14,271 nt of DNA from an uncultured Verrucomicrobiota bacterium. GTDB lineage: Bacteria > Verrucomicrobiota > Verrucomicrobiia > Palsa-1439. The stretch spans positions 1 through 14,271 of the forward strand of contig CAIKBP010000105.1 of assembly GCA_903825695.1 (NCBI GenBank). The letters run 5' to 3'. Numbering within the stretch: the first letter of the stretch is position 1; the number at the start of each line of letters is the position of its first letter. The position numbers were made by a program, and so were the translations under genes. The notes beneath the pieces are model-generated. The model searched no databases, had not been told where the DNA came from, and saw only the letters and a program-made list of their open reading frames with translations. Positions 12,732 to 14,271 of this stretch are shown here, piece by piece.

Positions 12732-14171
12732 CTACGCACCCTGTGCATAGTGGCGGTAGTTTTTCCAGTACGATAGGCTGTTTTTTGATAGCCAAAGAGA
12801 GTATTTGAGCTTGTCCAAACGTTTGAACGGCGCGTTGTTCAGGAGTTGCCGCTTTCGCGCGGGAGGAATACCGAGTCCATCCAACCAAATGTTGAGTCGG
12901 TCGAAAAGTTGCTGTGCGGCTGCGCGATTTCCGGCTATTACATTCCGCATGTGCGTTGGATCCGTTGGCACATGATAAAGCTCGGCTTCCGCAAAACCTT
13001 TGGTGGGCGAGTGCATCAGCGCCCATTCCTCGGTCCATACGCTGATGCAATTGACTCGCCCTTTGTGGGGGAAGTAACCGCCGATGGCGAATTTCTGCGG
13101 GCTTGGAGTGCCATGCAAGCGCGGCACGAGCGAGTTCCCCTGGGCCCACGGCACGCGCGGAATGCCGGCCAATTCGAGCGCTGTCACAAAAAGATCCTGC
13201 GGTTGGCCAAGGCCTCCAATGCGTTTTCCAGCGGCAACCCCTTGAGGGTGACGCAGCAACAACGGCAGATGCCCAAGCTCCTCGTAGATTGCGCCCAGGT
13301 CGCCCGTCTTGACTGGTTTTCCGAGCAGGCCGTGCTCGCCGAAATACGTGCCGTGATCGGACGTGAAGATAACGGCGGTGTTATCGAGTAATCCTTTGCC
13401 GCGCAGGTGGGAAAGAAAGGCCCCAATCCAATGGTCGACCTGCGTGATCTCGGCCCGGTAAAGACTGCGCATGTTATCGATATCTGCAGCGGGGTATTTG
13501 TTGGCGTAACCCGCTTTGGGCCAGAAAACGGCGTCGCCGTTCTTGTTCCACGGATACGGCTTTAAAAACTCGGCAGGCGCATCCCACGGCTCGTGCGGGT
13601 CAAAGGCATCAATCCACATGAAGAACTTGTCCCGCGGTTGATCCAGCCATCCCATCGCCGCCTGAAACAGTGTGGCGGTGGTATTACTGCCTCGCTGCCG
13701 GTACCAGTAGGCGTTGCGGCGATAGCGATCGAGCCGCCGGCGTGGCGCGCCGAGTTTCTCAATTGGGCACGGCAGGTCAACCATCGGCGTGGATTTCGGC
13801 TGAAATTTGTCGTGCATCTGACCGGGCACGTCCCGCACGAAATCAAACCCGCGACCATATCCCCAACCATCGTTCATCATGTGCAGAGTGTCGGCCAACA
13901 GCGCCGTGGCAAAGCCGTGACGCTTGAATACCTCGGCGAGTACGGGGAACTGGTATGGCAACGGCCCCCAGTTGAACAACGGAAAGGTGCAGCGGCCGGT
14001 AAACACCTCAATGCGATGGAGCAGCGTGGGAAATGAACAAAGCCAGAAATCAGTGAACACGGCGCTTTCAGAAGCGAGCTTGTCGAGATTCGGGGTTTGC
14101 ACCGGCTGCTTGCCGAGGAAACCAATGTGGTCGTACCGAAACGTGTCCGAGCAAATGACGACAACGTTCAT
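12732..14171 (-). CDS. Sulfatase-like hydrolase of the alkaline phosphatase superfamily, Thr at the nucleophile position
   Basis: 479 residues, the usual size of a sulfatase. The N-terminus VVVICSDTFRYDHIGFLG (Asp9, Asp14) and QTPNLDKLASESAVFTD match the family's metal site, as do the FTSDHGTYFGEHG stretch (Asp272, His273) and GLLGKP (Lys285), which bind metal and substrate. The catalytic loop reads SFPTLLHRIEVFTGR: the TGR and Arg53 are in place but the formylglycine Cys/Ser of C/S-x-P-x-R is Thr49. It is therefore more likely a phosphatase, phosphodiesterase or phospho-substituent transferase than a true arylsulfatase. No signal peptide is seen, so it may act in the cytosol, although an unusual start is possible. 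The start is ATG 14171 with AAGGA 3 bases upstream; it overlaps the preceding gene's TGA by 4 bases (ATGA). Confidence 0.85.
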   Translation of the reverse strand: MNVVVICSDTFRYDHIGFLGKQPVQTPNLDKLASESAVFTDFWLCSFPTLLHRIEVFTGRCTFPLFNWGPLPYQFPVLAEVFKRHGFATALLADTLHMMNDGWGYGRGFDFVRDVPGQMHDKFQPKSTPMVDLPCPIEKLGAPRRRLDRYRRNAYWYRQRGSNTTATLFQAAMGWLDQPRDKFFMWIDAFDPHEPWDAPAEFLKPYPWNKNGDAVFWPKAGYANKYPAADIDNMRSLYRAEITQVDHWIGAFLSHLRGKGLLDNTAVIFTSDHGTYFGEHGLLGKPVKTGDLGAIYEELGHLPLLLRHPQGVAAGKRIGGLGQPQDLFVTALELAGIPRVPWAQGNSLVPRLHGTPSPQKFAIGGYFPHKGRVNCISVWTEEWALMHSPTKGFAEAELYHVPTDPTHMRNVIAGNRAAAQQLFDRLNIWLDGLGIPPARKRQLLNNAPFKRLDKLKYSLWLSKNSLSYWKNYRHYAQGA

Positions 14172-14271
14172 GTGTCCTTCTTTTCATCGTCCCCTACCCG
14201 CTCACGTTCCAGCAAAAACGCGTACTTGGCGAACACGTTGACCATTTTCACGCAGGCAATGAGCCAGCCCC
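14168..14271 (-). CDS. 3' end of a GT2 glycosyltransferase paralogue (truncated by window edge)
   Basis: A minus-strand frame stays open from the window edge to TGA 14168-14170 and encodes 33 residues. It opens with GWLIACVKMVNVFAKYAFLL. The TGA overlaps the ATG of the sulfatase-like gene (ATGA), the usual sign of a real coupled gene. The residues line up with the C-terminus of the WaaE-like GT2 at 10067: G-L-I-I-A...V-V-F-V-K-Y-A-K-L-Y-E versus G-W-L-I-A...N-V-F-A-K-Y-A-F-L-L-E, about 11 identities in 24. This makes a paralogous GT2 likely. The tail, rich in Arg, Glu, Asp and Lys, is a normal cytosolic end. The catalytic domain lies outside the window. Confidence 0.65.
   Translation of the reverse strand, partial: GWLIACVKMVNVFAKYAFLLERERVGDDEKKDT

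Noticed and set aside
12682..13149. Minus-strand open frame inside the sulfatase-like gene
   Set aside because: Out of frame with the well-supported 479-residue protein and without any domain; a shadow frame.

Overview
The window looks like a chromosomal segment of a Gram-negative, moderately GC-rich bacterium with a complex cell envelope. A membrane-anchored Ser/Thr kinase with a LamG-type ectodomain, an alkaline-phosphatase-superfamily 'sulfatase' and several glycosyltransferases, next to ordinary amino-acid genes, suggest the Planctomycetota-Verrucomicrobiota group, perhaps Verrucomicrobiota. This is an inference from gene content; there is no rRNA or other strong marker.

Left part (1-5545): the 3' end of a UDP-glucose 6-dehydrogenase gene (+) converges on a minus-strand hom-lysC pair (homoserine dehydrogenase, then aspartate kinase). 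A small lipoprotein gene (+) diverges from hom. It is followed by a minus-strand Lrp/AsnC-type regulator and a class I/II PLP aminotransferase.

Middle (5637-9993): a tRNA-Pro(GGG); a minus-strand 816-residue kinase with a kinase, transmembrane, proline-rich, LamG and unassigned C-terminal region; then a divergent yggS-proC pair (PLP homeostasis protein and pyrroline-5-carboxylate reductase) with an 11-base overlap; then a tRNA with a CAU anticodon (Ile2 or elongator Met). The kinase and yggS share an 81-base intergenic region containing a perfect 7+7 dyad.

Right part (10067-14271): an envelope or exopolysaccharide cluster. On the plus strand a WaaE-like GT2 glycosyltransferase overlaps a zinc-ribbon SAM methyltransferase by ATGA. 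It converges, with a 7-base gap, on a minus-strand set: a GT2 whose 3' end only is present, a sulfatase-like hydrolase coupled to it by ATGA, and a second type of GT2. The truncated gene has a C-terminus that aligns with the plus-strand WaaE-like GT2, so the locus probably carries two paralogues.

The most notable points are the sulfatase-like protein with Thr where the formylglycine Cys/Ser should be, the non-RD (HGD) LamG receptor-like kinase with its operator-like dyad, and the short edge gene that is too small to be found by length alone. I saw no CRISPR array, insertion sequence, phage gene or clear new defence system.
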